A stretch of DNA of 64,000 nucleotides from Paracoccus sulfuroxidans (GCF_007830335.1 NZ_VLKU01000002.1:372001-436000); one strand, 5' to 3'. Shown: positions 50,783-59,513, numbered from the stretch's first letter. Made by a program: numbers and translations. The notes: generated from the letters alone by a model not told the origin.

Positions 50783-51730
50783 ATGATCAAAAGACTGATT
50801 CCCCTGGGCACGCTGGCCTTTTTCGCCGCCCTGCCCGCCTCGGCCCAGCCGCCCGCCGTCATCACCGATATCGCCCCCGTCGGCTCTCTGGTGCAGGCGG
50901 TGATGGGCGATCTTGGCACGCCCGAGGTGCTGCTGCCCGCCGGCAGCAATCCGCATCAATACCAGCTGCGCCCCAGTCAGGCGCGCGCGCTGCAGGATGC
51001 GGGCCTGCTGATCTGGGTGGGGCCGGAACTGACCCCCTGGCTGGCGCGGACCAGCGAGAATCTGGGGGCAAATCTGCAATCCCTGCCGCTTTTGGCGCTG
51101 CCCGAGACGCATCGGCGCGATTACGGCGCGGGGCATGATGACGAGCATGCGCATGAGCACGGTGACGACCATGATCACGACCATGAGGCCGAGGATCACG
51201 CACATTCCGGCACCGATTCCCATGCCTGGATCGACCCGGAGAACGGCAAGCTCTGGCTGGAGGCCATCGCCCACGCTTTGTCCGAGGCCGATCCCGAGAA
51301 TGCCGCGACCTATGCAGCGAATGCCAAGGCGGCCAGCGCCGGAATTGATGAAGTGACCTCCGAGCTGACGGCAGAACTCGCGCCGCTCGCTTCGGCGCAA
51401 TATGCGGTCTTTCACGATGCCTATGGTTATTTCTCCGAGCGATTCGGCCTGCAACCGGCTGTGGCGATCAGCCTGGGCGATGCCTCGACGCCCTCGGCCG
51501 CGCGCCTGACCGAGATCCGGGCGCAGATCCGCGACAAGCAGGTCCGCTGCGCCTTCCCCGAGGCGAATCACGACGCAAGGCTGGTCGACCGCGCCATCGA
51601 GGGCACCGACGCCCGTCTGGGAGAGCCGCTGGACCCGCTGGGCAGTGAATTACCGCTGGATGCCGCCATGTATCCCCAGATGCTGCGCGGGCTTGGCAAG
51701 ACTTTCGCCGAATGCCTTGGCAAGCCCTAG
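50783..51730 (+). CDS. znuA: Periplasmic zinc-binding protein ZnuA
   Basis: The substrate-binding protein of the zinc importer (315 residues). The signal peptide ends FFAALPASA. Zinc ligands are in GSNPHQYQLRPSQ, in SHAWIDPENGKLW after the His-rich loop, and in AVFHDAYGYFSERFG. The mobile loop between them (about residues 115-150) is very rich in His, Asp and Glu (HDDEHAHEHGDDHDHDHE), the ZnuA-type metal-collecting loop that distinguishes it from manganese proteins. Single gene transcribed away from zur. Confidence 0.96.
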   Translation: MIKRLIPLGTLAFFAALPASAQPPAVITDIAPVGSLVQAVMGDLGTPEVLLPAGSNPHQYQLRPSQARALQDAGLLIWVGPELTPWLARTSENLGANLQSLPLLALPETHRRDYGAGHDDEHAHEHGDDHDHDHEAEDHAHSGTDSHAWIDPENGKLWLEAIAHALSEADPENAATYAANAKAASAGIDEVTSELTAELAPLASAQYAVFHDAYGYFSERFGLQPAVAISLGDASTPSAARLTEIRAQIRDKQVRCAFPEANHDARLVDRAIEGTDARLGEPLDPLGSELPLDAAMYPQMLRGLGKTFAECLGKP

Positions 51731-51747
51731 GAAATTCCGGCGCGTCG

Positions 51748-51777
51748 CGGGTATTCGGAACCAAATCCGAATACCCG
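51748..51777. repeat. Perfect 12-bp inverted repeat between znuA and hemP
   Basis: CGGGTATTCGGA and TCCGAATACCCG flank a 6-nt loop (ACCAAA), 18 nt after the znuA stop and just upstream of a candidate hemP promoter. It may be a znuA terminator without T-run or an operator for hemP. Confidence 0.75.
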
Positions 51778-51788
51778 ACTAAATCCCT

Positions 51789-51817
51789 TTGACATACCCG
51801 AGCAATTTTGTCAGATT
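51789..51817 (+). promoter_or_regulatory. Candidate hemP promoter
   Basis: A perfect -35 (TTGACA) followed after 17 nt by CAGATT, ending 32 nt upstream of the hemP start. The -10 is weak, which would fit an activated or iron-regulated promoter. Confidence 0.5.
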
Positions 51818-51849
51818 GCCCTCACACCCTATCGCATGAGGATCTGGAC

Positions 51850-52026
51850 ATGACCGCGACCCGCCCTGCCGAATTCACGCGCACCGGCGCGACCGCCCTG
51901 CAGCGCCTCCCCGAATATGATGCCGAGACCCTGACCGCTGGCGGCAACCAGGCGCTGATCGTGCTGGGCGATCAGGTCTATAACCTGCGCATCACCCGCG
52001 CAGGCAAGCTGATCCTGACGAAGTAA
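51850..52026 (+). CDS. hemP: Hemin uptake protein HemP
   Basis: A 58-residue HemP-family protein. The diagnostic C-terminal half is GGNQALIVLGDQVYNLRITR followed by AGKLILTK. The family is tied to haem uptake and iron limitation; in Burkholderia it acts as a small regulator of a haem receptor gene. No haem-uptake genes (hmuR, hmuSTUV) lie in this window, so the gene is alone here. The ATG at 51850 gives the family length; the frame extends to 51808 without support. The upstream 12-bp inverted repeat may be involved in its control. Confidence 0.9.
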   Translation: MTATRPAEFTRTGATALQRLPEYDAETLTAGGNQALIVLGDQVYNLRITRAGKLILTK

Positions 52027-52048
52027 GCCGCGAGGCGCGCGCCCCGCC

Positions 52049-53818
52049 CTAACGACGGGGGCCGCTGCGAGGCGTTCTTGGCGAAGTTCCCTCTGGCCGC
52101 GCCCCTTTCCCGGGGGCGCGGTTCGGTTTGTCACCACCCGCCCAACCGCCGGGCTTGCCCGTGCCACGCCCGCCGGGCTTGCCGAAAGGTTTGCCACCGG
52201 GCTTTCCATCACGCGGGCCGAAGGATTTCCGGTCACCGTCCTCACGCTTGGCGTAGGGTTTGCGGTCGCCATCCTCGCGTTTCGTGAAGCTGCGGCGCTC
52301 GCCGTCTTCGCGTTTGGCATAGGGCTTGCGATCCCCATCCTCGCGACGGGTGTAAGGTTTGCGATCTCCGTCTTCACGCTTGGCGTAAGGCTTACGGTCG
52401 CCATCCTCGCGGCGCGCGTAGGGTTTACGGTCACCGTCTTGGCGTTTGGCATAGGGCTTGCGGTCGCCATCTTCACGCTTGGCATAAGGTTTACGGTCGC
52501 CATCCTCGCGGCGTGCGTAGGGTTTGCGATCACCGTCTTCGCGTTTGCCGAAGCTGCGGCGGTCGCCGTCTTCGCGTTTGGCATAAGGCTTGCGGTCGCC
52601 ATCTTCGCGGCGGGCGTAGGGTTTACGATCTCCGTCTTCGCGCTTGCCATAAGGTTTGCGGTCGCCGTCGTCGCGCTTGGCATAGGGCTTACGGTCGCCA
52701 TCCTCGCGGCGCGCGTAGGGCTTCCGATCTCCGTCCTCACGATTGCCGAAGCTGCGGCGCTCTCCGTCGTCGCGTTTGCCATAAGGCTTACGGTCACCAT
52801 CCTCACGACGAGCGTAAGGCTTCCGATCTCCGTCCTCGCGATTGCCGAAGCTACGACGGTCTCCGTCTTCACGCTTGGAATAAGGTTTACGGTCGCCATC
52901 CTCGCGCCTGCCGAAGCCGCGGCGGTCGCCGTCACCCGCACCACGTTCGCGGAAGTCGCGGGGCTTCTCGTCGGGCTCGCCGGTCAGCAGACCGCCCAGC
53001 TGGTCGCGCAGGACGCGGCGCTTGATCTCGCGGACCTCGTTCACCTCCATGCCGGTCAGCTTGAAGGGGCCGTAGCCCACGCGGATCAGACGGTTCACGA
53101 TCAGCCCGACATGGGCCATGGCGCGGCGGATCTCGCGGTTGCGGCCCTCGCGGATGCCGACGGTCAGCCAGGCGTTGGCGCCCTGCTGGCTGTCGAGCTT
53201 GATCTCCATGGGGGCGAATTCCTCGCCGTCGATGGTCACGCCACGGCGCAGGGGCGCGAAGGTCAGGTCATTGGGCTGGCCGTTGACCCGCACGCGGTAG
53301 CGGCGCAGCCAGCCGGTCGTCGGCAGCTCCAGCCGGCGCTTCAGCTCGCCATCATTGGTCAGCAGCAAGAGACCTTCCGAGTTCAGGTCAAGCCGCCCCA
53401 CGGTCAGCACCCGGGGCAGATCGCGCGGCAGCGCGTCAAAGACCGTCTGGCGGCCTTTCTCGTCGGATGCCGAGGTCACCAGCCCGACCGGCTTGTAATA
53501 GAGCCAAAGCCGCGTTTCCTGCGGCGCTTCAAGAGGCTTGCCGTCGACGCGGATGCGGTCCGAGGGCGTCACGTCCAGCGCCGGGCTGTTGATCGCCTTG
53601 CCGTTCACCGACACGCGGCCTTCAAGGATCATGCGCTCGGCGTCCCGGCGGCTGGCGAGCCCTGCGCGCGCGATCACCTTGGCGATGCGGTCACCGGCTT
53701 CTTTGGCGGCCTCGGTTTTCGCGGCCTCGGGCGCGCTGGCCTGCGGGGCGTCGTCCCGGCTGGTCTCGGGGGTGGCTTCCGGATTGGATTCGGGGGTGTT
53801 TTCGGGCGTGTCGTTCAT
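52049..53818 (-). CDS. RluB/RsuA-type pseudouridine synthase with long repeat tail
   Basis: A 23S rRNA pseudouridine synthase of the RsuA/RluB/E/F type (589 residues). After an acidic start (ENTPESNPEATPETS) comes an S4 RNA-binding domain (RIAKVIARAGLASRRDAERM) and the catalytic domain with LTVGRLDLNSEGLLLLTNDG, containing the catalytic Asp, and GIREGRNREIRRAMAHVGL. Residues about 280-589 are a highly charged tail: 21 copies of an 11-residue unit REDGDRKPYAK, then a Gly/Lys/Pro-rich end. Such Arg/Lys/Asp tails occur on RNA enzymes in this group and probably bind RNA. ATG 53818 follows AGGAGATC. Confidence 0.93.
   Translation of the reverse strand: MNDTPENTPESNPEATPETSRDDAPQASAPEAAKTEAAKEAGDRIAKVIARAGLASRRDAERMILEGRVSVNGKAINSPALDVTPSDRIRVDGKPLEAPQETRLWLYYKPVGLVTSASDEKGRQTVFDALPRDLPRVLTVGRLDLNSEGLLLLTNDGELKRRLELPTTGWLRRYRVRVNGQPNDLTFAPLRRGVTIDGEEFAPMEIKLDSQQGANAWLTVGIREGRNREIRRAMAHVGLIVNRLIRVGYGPFKLTGMEVNEVREIKRRVLRDQLGGLLTGEPDEKPRDFRERGAGDGDRRGFGRREDGDRKPYSKREDGDRRSFGNREDGDRKPYARREDGDRKPYGKRDDGERRSFGNREDGDRKPYARREDGDRKPYAKRDDGDRKPYGKREDGDRKPYARREDGDRKPYAKREDGDRRSFGKREDGDRKPYARREDGDRKPYAKREDGDRKPYAKRQDGDRKPYARREDGDRKPYAKREDGDRKPYTRREDGDRKPYAKREDGERRSFTKREDGDRKPYAKREDGDRKSFGPRDGKPGGKPFGKPGGRGTGKPGGWAGGDKPNRAPGKGARPEGTSPRTPRSGPRR
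52214..52906 (-). repeat. 21 tandem copies of a 33-bp coding repeat
   Basis: Each 33-bp unit encodes REDG(D/E)R followed by KPYAK, KPYAR, RSFGN or close variants. The copies are head-to-tail with no spacers and keep frame. Synonymous differences between copies show some age, but several adjacent copies are near identical. Copy number variation among strains is likely. Confidence 0.93.
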
Positions 53819-53925
53819 GGCGATCTCCTGCGCATCTCTGCGGTGGCAAAGCGGGTTCTGTAGGCGCAACGCGCCAGAATGGAAAGGGTTCTTGCGAAGC
53901 CTTCAATCAAGGGTGAAAAGCAGGG

Positions 53926-54375
53926 ATGGAGTTCCAGTCTTACATGCTTGCCGCCCTGGATGAAGCCCGCGCCGCCGCCCGGCGCGGCGAGGTGCCGGTC
54001 GGCGCGGTGCTGGTGGGCGCGGATGGCACCGTGCTGGCCCGCGACGGCAACCGCACGCGCGAGCTTTCCGACCCGACCGCCCATGCCGAGATCCTGGTGA
54101 TCCGGCAGGCCTGCAGAATCACCGGCTCGGAACGGCTGCCCGGCGCACAGCTTTGGGTCACGCTGGAGCCCTGCCCGATGTGCGCCGCCGCGATTTCGGC
54201 CGCGCGCATCGCGACGCTATACTACGGTGCGGATGACGCACGGATGGGGGGTGTCCTGCATGGGGCGCGGGTCTTCAACCACCCCCAATGCCATCATAAG
54301 CCTATTGTATACAATGGAATTTCTGCCAGCGTTTCCAGTGATTTGCTGACGGAGTTTTTTGTTCAGCGGCGCTAA
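53926..54375 (+). CDS. tadA: tRNA adenosine(34) deaminase
   Basis: Converts the wobble adenosine of tRNA-Arg(ACG) to inosine; essential in most bacteria. The 149-residue protein has the zinc site of the deaminase family: His53-Ala-Glu55 in PTAHAEILVIRQA and Cys83/Cys86 in LEPCPMCAAAI. The adjacent ARIATLYYGADDARMG and the C-terminal helix VSSDLLTEFF are typical. Start ATG 53926 with AGCAGGG upstream. Divergent from the RluB gene, as in many Rhodobacterales. Confidence 0.95.
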   Translation: MEFQSYMLAALDEARAAARRGEVPVGAVLVGADGTVLARDGNRTRELSDPTAHAEILVIRQACRITGSERLPGAQLWVTLEPCPMCAAAISAARIATLYYGADDARMGGVLHGARVFNHPQCHHKPIVYNGISASVSSDLLTEFFVQRR

Positions 54376-54474
54376 TCCGCACTGTTAAGAAGATGACAAA
54401 AAAACATTTCGTCTGACTTGCGCTGCATCGCAGCATCAGCAAGGATGCCACATCCTGGTGGGAGGGGAAGGCGA

Positions 54475-57400
54475 ATGTTCAACAAGATCCTTGTGGCGAA
54501 CCGCGGCGAAATTGCGATCCGCGTGATGCGGGCGGCCAACGAGCTGGGCAAGAAAACCGTCGCGGTCTATGCCGAGGAAGACAAGCTTGGCCTGCATCGC
54601 TTCAAGGCGGATGAGGCTTACCGCATCGGCGAGGGGCTGGGTCCGGTCGCCGCCTATCTGTCGATCCCCGAGATCATTCGCGTCGCCAGGGAATCCGGCG
54701 CCGACGCCATCCACCCGGGCTATGGCCTTCTGTCCGAGAACCCCGATTTCGTCGACGCCTGCGCCGCCGCCGGGATCACCTTCATCGGTCCGCGCGCCGA
54801 TACGATGCGCGCGCTTGGCGACAAGGCCAGCGCCCGCAAGGTCGCGATTGCGGCAGGCGTTCCGGTCATTCCCGCCACCGAGGTGCTGGGCGATGACTTC
54901 GACGCCATCAAGAAAGAAGCCGCCGAGATCGGCTATCCGCTGATGCTCAAGGCCAGCTGGGGCGGCGGCGGGCGCGGCATGCGTCCGATCAACGGCCCCG
55001 ACGAGCTGGTCGAGAAAGTGCGCGAGGGCCGCCGCGAGGCCGAAGCCGCCTTCGGCAATGGCGAGGGCTATCTGGAAAAGATGATCCTGCGCGCCCGCCA
55101 CGTCGAGGTCCAGCTTCTGGGCGACACGCATGGCGGTCTCTATCACCTCTATGAACGCGACTGCACCGTGCAGCGCCGCAACCAGAAGGTCGTCGAGCGC
55201 GCCCCCGCCCCCTACCTGACCGAGGAACAGCGCGCCGAGGTCTGCGAACTGGCGCTGAAGATCGGCCGCGCCGTCGGCTATCAGAACGCCGGCACCGTCG
55301 AATTCCTGATGGATATGGACAGCCAGAAGTTCTACTTCATCGAAGTGAACCCGCGCGTTCAGGTCGAACACACCGTGACCGAAGAGGTCACCGGCATCGA
55401 CATCGTGCAATCGCAGATCCAGATCGCCGAGGGCGCGACGCTGGCCGAGGCGACCGGCATTCCCACTCAGGCCGATGTGCATCTGAACGGCCACGCGCTG
55501 CAGTGCCGCGTGACGACCGAAGATCCGCTGAACAACTTCATCCCCGATTATGGCCGCATCACCGCCTTCCGCAGCGCCACCGGCAACGGCATCCGTCTGG
55601 ACGGCGGCACGGCCTATGCGGGCGGGATCATCACCCGCTATTATGACTCGCTGCTGGTGAAGGTCACGGCCCATGCCCAGACGCCTGAAAAGGCGATTGC
55701 GCGGATGGACCGGGCGCTGCGCGAATTCCGCGTGCGGGGCGTGGCGACGAACATCGATTTCGTCATCAACCTTCTGAAGCACCCGACCTTCCTTGACGAC
55801 ACCTATACGACCAAGTTCATCGACACGACCGAGAACCTGTTCCACTTCCGCAAGCGTCGGGACCGGGCGACGAAGCTGCTGATCTATATCGCCGACATCA
55901 CCGTCAACGGCCACCCCGAGACGGCAGGCCGTCCGAAGCCCCCTGCCGATGCGCGCCGCCCGGTGCCGCCGCCGCCGCGCGCCGAACCTGCGCCCGGCAC
56001 CCGGCAATTGCTGGAATCGCAAGGCCCGAAGGCCGTGGCCGACTGGATGCTGGCGCAGAAACGCCTGCTGATCACCGACACCACCATGCGCGACGGTCAC
56101 CAGTCGCTGCTGGCGACGCGGATGCGCTCCTTCGACATGATCAAGGCCGCGCCCAGCTATGCGGCGAACCTGCCCGACCTCTTCTCGGTCGAGTGCTGGG
56201 GCGGCGCGACCTTCGACGTGGCCTATCGCTTCCTGCAGGAATGTCCCTGGCAGCGGCTGCGCGACCTGCGCGCGCGCATGCCGAACCTGATGACGCAGAT
56301 GCTGCTGCGCGCCTCGAACGGGGTGGGCTACACCAACTACCCCGACAATGTCGTGCAGGAGTTCGTGCGTCAGGCTGCAACGACTGGCATCGACGTCTTC
56401 CGCGTCTTCGACAGCCTCAACTGGGTCGAGAACATGCGCGTCGCCATGGATGCGGTCATCGAATCCGGCAAGATCTGCGAAGGCACGATCTGCTATACCG
56501 GCGATCTGCTGGACCCGGCGCGGTCGAAATACGATCTGGACTATTATCTGGGTCTGGGCCGCGAATTGCGCGACGCGGGCGCGCATGTGCTGGGCCTGAA
56601 GGACATGGCGGGGCTCTTGAAGCCCGCCGGTGCGCGCATCCTTGTGCGCGCGCTGAAAGAGGAAATCGGCCTGCCGGTCCATTTCCACACGCATGACACC
56701 TCGGGCATCGGTGGCGCGACCATCCTTGCGGCGGCCGATGCGGGCGTCGACGCGGTCGATGCGGCGATGGACGCTTTCGCGGGCGGCACGTCGCAGCCCG
56801 CGCTTGGCTCGATCGTCGAGGCGCTGCGCAACACCGAACGCGACACCGGCCTCGACATGGCCGAGATCCGCCGCATGTCGAACTATTGGGAGGCCGTGCG
56901 CGAGCAATACACCGCCTTCGAATCCGGCCTTCAGGCCCCGGCTTCCGAAGTCTGGCTGCATGAGATGCCGGGGGGCCAATTCACCAACCTCAAGGCGCAG
57001 GCGCGTTCGATGGGGCTGGAAGAGCGCTGGCACGAGGTCGCGCAGGCCTATGCCGACGCGAACCAGATGTTCGGCGATATCGTGAAGGTCACGCCCTCCT
57101 CGAAGGTCGTGGGCGACATGGCCCTGATGATGGTGGCGCAAGGGCTGACCCGCACGCAGGTCGAGGATCCTTCGGTCGAGGTCTCGTTCCCCGACAGCGT
57201 CGTCGACATGATGAAGGGCAACCTCGGCCAGCCTCCAGGCGGCTGGCCCCATGCGCTGCAAAAGAAGGTGCTGAAGGGCGAGCCTGCACTGACGACGCGC
57301 CCCGGTGCCTCGATGCCCCCGGTCGATCTGGAGGCCACCCGCGCCGAGGTCATCGACCTGCTGGAAGGCAAATCGGTCGATGATGAGGATCTGAACGGCT

Positions 57401-57909
57401 ATCTGATGTATCCGAAGGTCTTCCTCGACTATATGGGCCGCCACCGCATGTATGGCCCGGTCCGCACCCTGCCGACCCCGGTCTTCTTCTATGGCATGGA
57501 GCCGGGCGAAGAGATCGCGGTCGAGATCGACCCCGGCAAGACGCTGGAGATCCGGCTGCAGGCCATCGGCGAAACCGATGAGGCGGGCGATGTGAAGGTG
57601 TTCTTCGACCTGAACGGCCAGCCGCGCGTGATCCGTGTGCCGAACCGGATGATCAAGGCCCAGACCGCCGCCCGGCCCAAGGCCGAAGGTGCGAACCCGA
57701 ACCACATCGGCGCGCCGATGCCGGGCGTCGTGGCCTCGGTCATGGTGCAGGCGGGGCAAAAGGTGCACACGGGCGACCTGCTGCTGACCATCGAGGCGAT
57801 GAAGATGGAGACGGGCCTGCATGCCGACCGCGAAGGCACGGTCAAGGCGCTGCATGTGCGCGCAGGCGATCAGATCGACGCCAAGGACCTGCTGGTCGAG
57901 CTGGAGTAA
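54475..57909 (+). CDS. pyc: Pyruvate carboxylase
   Basis: Biotin enzyme making oxaloacetate from pyruvate, bicarbonate and ATP (1144 residues). Domain order: biotin carboxylase (MFNKILVANRGEIAIRVMRA, ATP grasp at GGGGRGMRPI, EVNPRVQVEHTVTEE), carboxyltransferase (ITDTTMRDGHQSLLATRMR, FHTHDTSGIGGATILAAAD), then the biotinyl domain with Lys1110 in IEAMKMETGLH. All sites are intact and the length is normal. ATG 54475 is preferred: the upstream extension to 54418 lacks homology. A monocistronic gene ending at a strong hairpin. Confidence 0.97.
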   Translation: MFNKILVANRGEIAIRVMRAANELGKKTVAVYAEEDKLGLHRFKADEAYRIGEGLGPVAAYLSIPEIIRVARESGADAIHPGYGLLSENPDFVDACAAAGITFIGPRADTMRALGDKASARKVAIAAGVPVIPATEVLGDDFDAIKKEAAEIGYPLMLKASWGGGGRGMRPINGPDELVEKVREGRREAEAAFGNGEGYLEKMILRARHVEVQLLGDTHGGLYHLYERDCTVQRRNQKVVERAPAPYLTEEQRAEVCELALKIGRAVGYQNAGTVEFLMDMDSQKFYFIEVNPRVQVEHTVTEEVTGIDIVQSQIQIAEGATLAEATGIPTQADVHLNGHALQCRVTTEDPLNNFIPDYGRITAFRSATGNGIRLDGGTAYAGGIITRYYDSLLVKVTAHAQTPEKAIARMDRALREFRVRGVATNIDFVINLLKHPTFLDDTYTTKFIDTTENLFHFRKRRDRATKLLIYIADITVNGHPETAGRPKPPADARRPVPPPPRAEPAPGTRQLLESQGPKAVADWMLAQKRLLITDTTMRDGHQSLLATRMRSFDMIKAAPSYAANLPDLFSVECWGGATFDVAYRFLQECPWQRLRDLRARMPNLMTQMLLRASNGVGYTNYPDNVVQEFVRQAATTGIDVFRVFDSLNWVENMRVAMDAVIESGKICEGTICYTGDLLDPARSKYDLDYYLGLGRELRDAGAHVLGLKDMAGLLKPAGARILVRALKEEIGLPVHFHTHDTSGIGGATILAAADAGVDAVDAAMDAFAGGTSQPALGSIVEALRNTERDTGLDMAEIRRMSNYWEAVREQYTAFESGLQAPASEVWLHEMPGGQFTNLKAQARSMGLEERWHEVAQAYADANQMFGDIVKVTPSSKVVGDMALMMVAQGLTRTQVEDPSVEVSFPDSVVDMMKGNLGQPPGGWPHALQKKVLKGEPALTTRPGASMPPVDLEATRAEVIDLLEGKSVDDEDLNGYLMYPKVFLDYMGRHRMYGPVRTLPTPVFFYGMEPGEEIAVEIDPGKTLEIRLQAIGETDEAGDVKVFFDLNGQPRVIRVPNRMIKAQTAARPKAEGANPNHIGAPMPGVVASVMVQAGQKVHTGDLLLTIEAMKMETGLHADREGTVKALHVRAGDQIDAKDLLVELE

Positions 57910-57926
57910 CCTCCAGGCCAATTCAA

Positions 57927-57957
57927 AAGCGGCGCCGGGCATCCCCCGGCGCCGCTT
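57927..57957. terminator. Terminator between pyc and the convergent small membrane genes
   Basis: A perfect 13-bp stem AAGCGGCGCCGGG / CCCGGCGCCGCTT with a 5-nt loop. It lies 17 nt after the pyc stop and 13 nt after the stop of the minus-strand gene, with T-rich sequence on the minus side (TTTTGAATT). It probably serves both. Confidence 0.85.
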
Positions 57958-57970
57958 GCATTTCCCGCCC

Positions 57971-58372
57971 CTAGTCTGGCGTGTATTCGTAGGTCAGGCA
58001 GCCCGTTTCCGGATCACGCATGCCGAAGGGCACGGTGCCGTCCCAATGGTCGGCCTTGGTCTCGAACTTGGCACACAGCCGATAAAGCCCGTCGCCCTGC
58101 CGGGTATAGACGTAAGGCTCATTCGTGAACGGGTCTTCAAGACGCAGCCGCACATCGCAGTTCGAGGTCGTCTCCAGCGCCTCGGGCAGGCGCTTGCCGC
58201 CCTCGCGCGCCTGACATTCGACCAGCGTGGTCAGCGACCGCAGATCGGATTCGCGCACCGAATCCCGTTTGGCCTTGCGCGCCTCAAGCGGGCCGCCCGA
58301 CTGGTAGAGGCCCAGAAGCACCGCCAGTACTGTGAGCGCCAGAATGGCCCAGATCGATAGGGTTCTAGTCAT
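57971..58372 (-). CDS. Membrane-anchored protein of unknown function
   Basis: A 133-residue protein with one N-terminal membrane helix (LSIWAILALTVLAVLLGLYQ) and a soluble domain outside or inside the membrane. The soluble part has four cysteines (VECQAREGG, TSNCDVRLRL, YRLCAKFE, ETGCLTYEY), suggesting two disulfides in the periplasm. I recognise no family; the layout (helix, then small disulfide domain with EDPFTNEPYVYTRQGDGLYR) recalls pseudopilin-like proteins. The ATG at 58372 overlaps the stop of the upstream DUF5671 gene, so the two are coupled. Confidence 0.78.
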   Translation of the reverse strand: MTRTLSIWAILALTVLAVLLGLYQSGGPLEARKAKRDSVRESDLRSLTTLVECQAREGGKRLPEALETTSNCDVRLRLEDPFTNEPYVYTRQGDGLYRLCAKFETKADHWDGTVPFGMRDPETGCLTYEYTPD

Positions 58373-58976
58373 TGACCTCATCCCGATAATAGCCCAGCAC
58401 CAGCACGGCCAGCAGCCCGACCCACAGCGCCTTCACCACGAAGCGCAGCGTCAGATCGCCGTTCAAGAGCGCGTAGATCGTATAGACGGCATCCCCCAGC
58501 AGCGTCATCAGCGCCAGCAGCAGGGTGATCGCCGCGAACCAGCGCCGGACCAGAGACCGCCCGCCATCCGGCCCGGCCGTGCGGTTGATATAGCGGTTCA
58601 TGAACAAGAAGGCGGGCAGGAAAACGATCAGCGAGGCGATCGGCCAGGTCATGCCGTAATAGCCGTAGCCATAGACATCCAGCGGGTCGGCGATCAGGTT
58701 GTCGATCAGCGTCATCCCCAGGCTGACAAGGTTGCAGATCACCGTGCCCAGCGACAGGAACAAGAGCCCGTGCACCAGCGCCTCGCGCGCCGAGACATAG
58801 CGCGCAGCGCGTGGAACCGGCGGCAGGCCGGGGCTTTGCTGCCAGCTGGCCAGAGCATCGCGGATCATCGGGTGTCCCCAGCCTGCTTCGCCAAGCGCAT
58901 CGGCGATCTGGTCGCGTGATTGCCCCTTTGAGAGGGCCTCTCGGACGAATTCGGTCAATCGTTCGGCGGGGCGCAT
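58365..58976 (-). CDS. DUF5671 membrane protein
   Basis: A 203-residue protein. The first 45 residues form a soluble helical domain (RLTEFVREALSKGQSRDQIA, ALGEAGWGHPMIRDALASW), and the rest is the DUF5671 membrane part with four or five helices (ALVHGLLFLSLGTVICNLVS, MTWPIASLIVFLPAFLFMNR, FAAITLLLALMTLLGDAVY, VVKALWVGLLAVLVLGYY). Function unknown. ATG 58976 follows GCAGGAGTAGG. First gene of a two-gene unit. Confidence 0.86.
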   Translation of the reverse strand: MRPAERLTEFVREALSKGQSRDQIADALGEAGWGHPMIRDALASWQQSPGLPPVPRAARYVSAREALVHGLLFLSLGTVICNLVSLGMTLIDNLIADPLDVYGYGYYGMTWPIASLIVFLPAFLFMNRYINRTAGPDGGRSLVRRWFAAITLLLALMTLLGDAVYTIYALLNGDLTLRFVVKALWVGLLAVLVLGYYRDEVND

Positions 58977-59175
58977 TGCCTACTCCTGCAGTTCACCACT
59001 CGGGGGCAGCATTTCCCGCATGTGCCGGGCCCGTCAATCGGCCTGATTCCGTTCCGCGACGTCCCGAAATCCTGCTCGGCCCCGCCGGGCGTCAGCGGGG
59101 CTGGCGTTTTTCCTGTTCTTTTTCAGCCCGGTACACCGAGTTGATGCGTTTTTTCGCGAAAGCTGCATTTTGCGC

Positions 59176-59204
59176 TTGCACCCCCCGGCGCAACCCCCTA
59201 AATC
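59176..59204 (+). promoter_or_regulatory. Candidate tRNA-Gly promoter
   Basis: TTGCAC and TAAATC separated by exactly 17 nt of C-rich sequence, 57 nt before the mature tRNA start. Good match to housekeeping promoters of stable RNA genes. Confidence 0.6.
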
Positions 59205-59261
59205 ACCCCTCACCGGCGACGGACGGAACCAGACGGTTCGCGGAAGTCAACGGGATGGAGT

Positions 59262-59336
59262 GCGGGCGTAGCTCAGGGGTAGAGCATAACCTTGCCAAGG
59301 TTAGGGTCGTGAGTTCGAATCTCATCGCCCGCTCCA
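59262..59336 (+). tRNA. tRNA-Gly (anticodon GCC)
   Basis: Complete cloverleaf of 75 nt including an encoded CCA end. Acceptor stem GCGGGCG pairs with CGCCCGC, the D arm is GCTC..GAGC, the anticodon loop TTGCCAA sits on stem ACC/GGT with GCC at 59294-59296, and the T arm is GTGAGTTCGAATCTCAT. Discriminator base U. Standalone gene with its own promoter. Its 3' end is followed by repeated CGGACA motifs that resemble integration-arm sequences. Confidence 0.98.
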
Positions 59337-59343
59337 AAAAAAC

Positions 59344-59403
59344 TTTCGGACAGTTTCGGACAACGAATGAACCTCCCCTCGGGGGTCTTTGTCGTTTTGG
59401 ACA
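59344..59403 (+). repeat. Short direct repeats behind tRNA-Gly
   Basis: TTTCGGACA occurs at 59344-59352 and 59354-59362, and a one-mismatch copy TTTTGGACA at 59395-59403. A looser copy (ATCGGACA) is at 59457-59464. Repeats of this size next to a tRNA 3' end are seen at integrase arm sites. Confidence 0.55.
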
Positions 59404-59513
59404 GGTGTTGATGCGAAGGCTCCACCTGTTCCGCCACGGCCGTTCCTGCTTTCATGATCGGACAGCCCAAGGCTGCATTTTCACTGCATTTTTCTATTCA
59501 TGAGTAGGGTGTG

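Noticed and set aside
52214-52906. Regular repeat array that could be taken for CRISPR
   Set aside because: The 33-bp units are directly adjacent without spacers and keep a reading frame through the RluB-like gene.
54436-57942. Minus-strand frame of 1168 codons opposite pyruvate carboxylase
   Set aside because: Complete shadow of pyc, whose domains and active sites are all on the plus strand.
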